This document shows, piece after piece, positions 7,014 through 8,895 of a stretch of DNA of 8,895 bases (positions within the stretch are counted from its first letter, which is position 1; the number at the start of each line of letters is the position of its first letter). The position numbers were made by a program, and so were the translations under genes. The DNA lies in NCBI GenBank assembly GCA_013205645.1, contig JABMMH010000024.1:1-8895 (forward strand), given 5' to 3'. Source of the stretch: Polaromonas sp. (GTDB lineage Bacteria; Pseudomonadota; Gammaproteobacteria; Burkholderiales; Burkholderiaceae_C). The notes beneath the pieces were generated by a model. It did not search any database. It was not told where the DNA came from and saw only the letters and a list, made by a program, of their open reading frames with translations.

Positions 7014-7490
7014 TCAACTCTCCAAATGCCCCAGCGGCAGCGCCCCGCCGGCCTTCACTTCGCCCAACGAAAAGCTGGTGTGCAGGTCTTTGACGTTCGG
7101 CAGGTTGATGATGCTTTGCAGCGCAAATTTACTGAACGCCTCTAAGTCGCGCGCAACCACCTGCAGCTCAAAAGTGCCGGTGCCGCTGATGTAATGACAC
7201 GAGACGATCTCGGGCAGTTTGCGGATGGCGTCCTCCAGCTCACGGGTGGCTTCGCCGGTGTTGCGTTCGGCGTCGATGCGCACGAAGGCCAACACGCCCA
7301 GACCGATTTTTTGGCGGTTGATTTCTGCTCGGTAGCCGGTGATGAAGCCTGACTCTTCGAGCGCACGCACACGGCGCCAGCAGGGTGCCGCCGACAGCCC
7401 GATGCGGGAGGCCAGCTCGGCATTGGTCAGGCGCGCTTCGCTTTGCAACTCTTTCAGTATGGCCACGTCAAATTTATCTAGTGTTTGCAT
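7014..7490 (-). CDS. Lrp/AsnC-family transcriptional regulator
   Basis: This 158-residue protein is a DNA-binding feast/famine regulator, normally a dimer or octamer that senses an amino acid or a related metabolite. The N-terminal part is a winged helix-turn-helix (about residues 4-60). It has LDKFDVAILKELQSEARLTNAELA, the recognition region SAAPCWRRVRALEESGFI, and the linker GYRAEINRQKIGLGV. The C-terminal RAM domain (about 66-140) includes VRIDAERNTG and the effector-pocket loop YISGTGTFELQV. Length matches the family. The frame is open up to an ATG at 7550, but those extra 20 residues are unlike the family, so ATG 7490, giving the typical MQTLDKFD start, was chosen. It is transcribed away from the oxidoreductase gene across 126 bp, which suggests that it regulates that gene and probably itself. 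The effector may be an aromatic amino acid or aryl-pyruvate; that is inference from the neighbour only. Confidence 0.94.
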   Translation of the reverse strand: MQTLDKFDVAILKELQSEARLTNAELASRIGLSAAPCWRRVRALEESGFITGYRAEINRQKIGLGVLAFVRIDAERNTGEATRELEDAIRKLPEIVSCHYISGTGTFELQVVARDLEAFSKFALQSIINLPNVKDLHTSFSLGEVKAGGALPLGHLES

Positions 7491-7511
7491 AAACTGTATT
7501 TTTAAGAAAGG

Positions 7512-7525
7512 ATCTTGCGCAGGAT
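7512..7525. promoter_or_regulatory. Candidate operator: imperfect palindrome in the divergent promoter region
   Basis: ATCTTGCGCAGGAT has a symmetric TGCGCA core and matching ATC/GAT ends, with one mismatched pair. It is loosely flanked by TTAAG (7502-7506) and CTTAA (7528-7532), which form a second inverted pair with nearly the same centre. Lrp-family proteins bind such partly symmetric sites. Its overlap with the putative -10 box of the Lrp gene would suit autoregulation. It does not match the E. coli Lrp consensus well, so the call is tentative. Confidence 0.35.
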
Positions 7526-7550
7526 AGCTTAAATAGGGTACAAAACGCAA
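7521..7550 (-). promoter_or_regulatory. Candidate sigma70-like promoter of the Lrp gene
   Basis: On the minus strand TTGCGT (7550-7545) and TATCCT (7526-7521) are separated by 18 bases, giving 3/6 and 4/6 agreement with the consensus boxes. Transcription would start about 20-25 bases before ATG 7490. It is plausible but weak, and was found by eye only. Confidence 0.3.
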
Positions 7551-7585
7551 AGACTTATCCGGGTCTGCCGCCTACACTTTGTCGG

Positions 7586-7591
7586 TATAAA
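7586..7591 (+). promoter_or_regulatory. Candidate -10 box of the oxidoreductase gene
   Basis: TATAAA lies about 25 bases before ATG 7617. No good -35 box is found 16-18 bases upstream (the sequence there is close to GTCTGC), a pattern common in activator-dependent promoters. That would fit activation by the divergent Lrp regulator, but this is inference. Confidence 0.35.
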
Positions 7592-7604
7592 GAATTTAAA
7601 ATCT

Positions 7605-7608
7605 GGAG
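7605..7608 (+). promoter_or_regulatory. Ribosome binding site of the oxidoreductase gene
   Basis: GGAG lies 8 bases before ATG 7617, a good Shine-Dalgarno that fixes the start of the reading frame. Confidence 0.6.
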
Positions 7609-7616
7609 ATACCGCT

Positions 7617-8895
7617 ATGAACGCACCGCTGCCTGAGCACATCCGCAAGTCGCTGGAAACGGTCACACTCGACGACAAGTATTCGCTGGACTACGGCTAC
7701 GCTTTCATGAGTGGGGTGCAAGCCTTGGTCAAGCTGCCGATGCTGCAGCGCCTGCGCGACCAACAGCAAGGTAAAAACACCGCCGGCTTCATCTCGGGTT
7801 ATCGCGGCTCGCCCTTGGGCGGGTACGACCAGGCTTTGTGGAAGGCTTCCAAGTACCTGAAAGCACAAAACATCGTCTTTCAACCGGGTGTGAATGAAGA
7901 GCTTGCCGCCACCGCCGTGTGGGGCACACAGCAGCTGGGTTTTGCGCCACCGGGTACTAACAAATACGACGGCGTGTTCGGTATTTGGTACGGCAAAGGC
8001 CCGGGCGTTGACCGCACGTCTGACGTTTTCAAGCACGCCAACATGGCGGGCACCACGCCTTGGGGCGGTGTGTTGGCGGTGGCCGGCGACGACCACGTGG
8101 CCAAAAGCTCGACCGCCGCGCACCAGAGCGACCACATTTTCAAAGCTTGCGGATTGCCGGTATTTTTCCCGGCCAGCGTGCAAGAAATTTTGGACCTCGG
8201 CCTGCACGCGCTGGCTATGAGCCGCTACGCCGGTGTCTGGGCCAGCATGAAGACGATTCAGGAGATCGTCGAGTCTTCAGCCAGCACCTTGATTGATCCT
8301 GATCGCGTTCAGATCAAGCTGCCGACTGACTTTGTCATGCCGCCAGGCGGCGTGCACATCCGCTGGCCCGACGCGCCGTTGGAGCAAGAGCAGCGTCTGT
8401 TCGACTACAAGTGGTATGCGGCGCTCGCGTACATTCGCGCCAACCGACTCAACTACAACGCCATAGAAGGCCCGAACGACAGGCTTGGCCTGATGGCCAG
8501 CGGCAAGGCCTACAACGACACGCGCCAAGCCTTGGTCGACTTGGGTCTGGACGACGCCACCTGCCGCCAACTCGGTATTCGCCTGCACAAGGTGGGTGTG
8601 GTCTGGCCTCTTGAAGCCCAGCTCACGCGCGAATTCGCCACCGGCTTGCAAGAGATTTTGGTGATCGAAGAAAAGCGCCAAGTGCTGGAATACCAGCTGA
8701 AAGAAGAGCTCTACAACTGGCGCGCTGATGTGCGGCCCAACGTGCTCGGCAAGTTCAATGAGGTGGAAGGCGACTTCAGTGGCGGCGAGTGGGGCATGTC
8801 CAATCCGGCGGCCAACACCTTGCTGCGCGCCAACGCCGATTTGTCGCCGGCACTGATTGCCAAAGCCATCGCGGCACGCGTCAAAAAGCTTAACT
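7617..8895 (+). CDS. Indolepyruvate ferredoxin oxidoreductase, N-terminal part (3' end outside window)
   Basis: I translated 426 uninterrupted codons from ATG 7617 to the window end. The enzyme oxidatively decarboxylates indolepyruvate and other aryl-pyruvates to aryl-acetyl-CoA, using thiamine diphosphate and iron-sulfur clusters and passing electrons to ferredoxin. It acts in the cytoplasm in aromatic amino acid catabolism. Visible parts are YSLDYGYAFMSGVQALVKLP, GFISGYRGSPLGGYDQAL (57-74) and QPGVNEELAATAVWG (89-103), a probable thiamine-pyrimidine-binding region with a candidate catalytic Glu. Also present are GKGPGVDRTSDVFKHAN, AVAGDDHVAKSSTAAHQSDH (154-173) and, near the end, EILVIEEKRQVLEYQLKEEL. 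This arrangement matches the large fused alpha/gamma enzymes of proteobacteria, usually some 1,100-1,200 residues. The thiamine-diphosphate core and the gamma-subunit region should therefore lie beyond base 8895. The start is supported by GGAG at 7605. The divergent Lrp gene is the likely regulator. Fusion to the gamma part is expected, not seen. Confidence 0.93.
   Translation, partial: MNAPLPEHIRKSLETVTLDDKYSLDYGYAFMSGVQALVKLPMLQRLRDQQQGKNTAGFISGYRGSPLGGYDQALWKASKYLKAQNIVFQPGVNEELAATAVWGTQQLGFAPPGTNKYDGVFGIWYGKGPGVDRTSDVFKHANMAGTTPWGGVLAVAGDDHVAKSSTAAHQSDHIFKACGLPVFFPASVQEILDLGLHALAMSRYAGVWASMKTIQEIVESSASTLIDPDRVQIKLPTDFVMPPGGVHIRWPDAPLEQEQRLFDYKWYAALAYIRANRLNYNAIEGPNDRLGLMASGKAYNDTRQALVDLGLDDATCRQLGIRLHKVGVVWPLEAQLTREFATGLQEILVIEEKRQVLEYQLKEELYNWRADVRPNVLGKFNEVEGDFSGGEWGMSNPAANTLLRANADLSPALIAKAIAARVKKLN

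Noticed and set aside
6315..7145. Plus-strand open frame (276 codons) across the HEPN remnant
   Set aside because: It spans the pseudogenes, a gap and part of the Lrp gene. Its residues show no family pattern, while the minus-strand readings do.
7596..8207. Minus-strand open frame (203 codons) opposite the oxidoreductase
   Set aside because: The plus-strand frame has a ribosome binding site and strong family motifs. The minus-strand product has no domain and would run through the promoter region.
1..8895. A previously undescribed multi-gene system
   Set aside because: Every gene-sized region belongs to a recognisable family with normal motifs. The only anomaly is a decayed known toxin-antitoxin pair, and no defence, phage or mobile-element gene is visible.

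Overview
The window looks like a chromosomal segment of a betaproteobacterium, most likely Burkholderiales and perhaps a Comamonadaceae-like genome. This is inferred from the moderately high GC codon use, from an Lrp regulator divergent from a long indolepyruvate ferredoxin oxidoreductase, and from a macA-macB-outer-membrane-factor operon. No marker gene fixes the taxon.

Layout. Positions 1-1418 (minus) hold most of a UxaA/GarD-family sugar-acid dehydratase, cut by the window start. Positions 1498-6163 (minus) are a tightly packed tripartite efflux operon read in the order macA, macB, outer-membrane lipoprotein. Its cistrons abut or overlap by a few bases, so the inner-membrane ABC pump, the periplasmic adaptor and the dedicated exit duct are probably made together. 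Positions 6304-6932 (minus) are the wreck of a HEPN/MNT (HepT-MntA type) toxin-antitoxin pair. The HEPN gene has an in-frame amber codon at codon 29, and a deletion has joined its 3' end to the last ~70 codons of the nucleotidyltransferase antitoxin in another frame. Positions 7014-7490 (minus) encode an Lrp/AsnC regulator. It is divergent, across 126 bp, from a gene starting at 7617 (plus) that encodes the N-terminal part of an indolepyruvate ferredoxin oxidoreductase and runs off the window end.

How the parts fit. The Lrp protein is the natural candidate regulator of the oxidoreductase, which turns aryl-pyruvates from aromatic amino acids into aryl-acetyl-CoA. The shared intergenic region holds a -10-like box towards each gene and an imperfect palindrome over the regulator's own putative promoter. 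The efflux operon is self-contained; its substrate cannot be read from the sequence. The dehydratase lies downstream of the efflux operon on the same strand but has its own ribosome binding site and an unrelated role.

No stretch longer than 300 bases lacks a gene. The gaps are 1419-1497, 6164-6303, 6933-7013 and 7491-7616. I found no tRNA, rRNA, CRISPR array, insertion sequence or convincing intrinsic terminator. I saw no convincing new biological system: the genes belong to known families, and the most unusual item is the decayed toxin-antitoxin locus.
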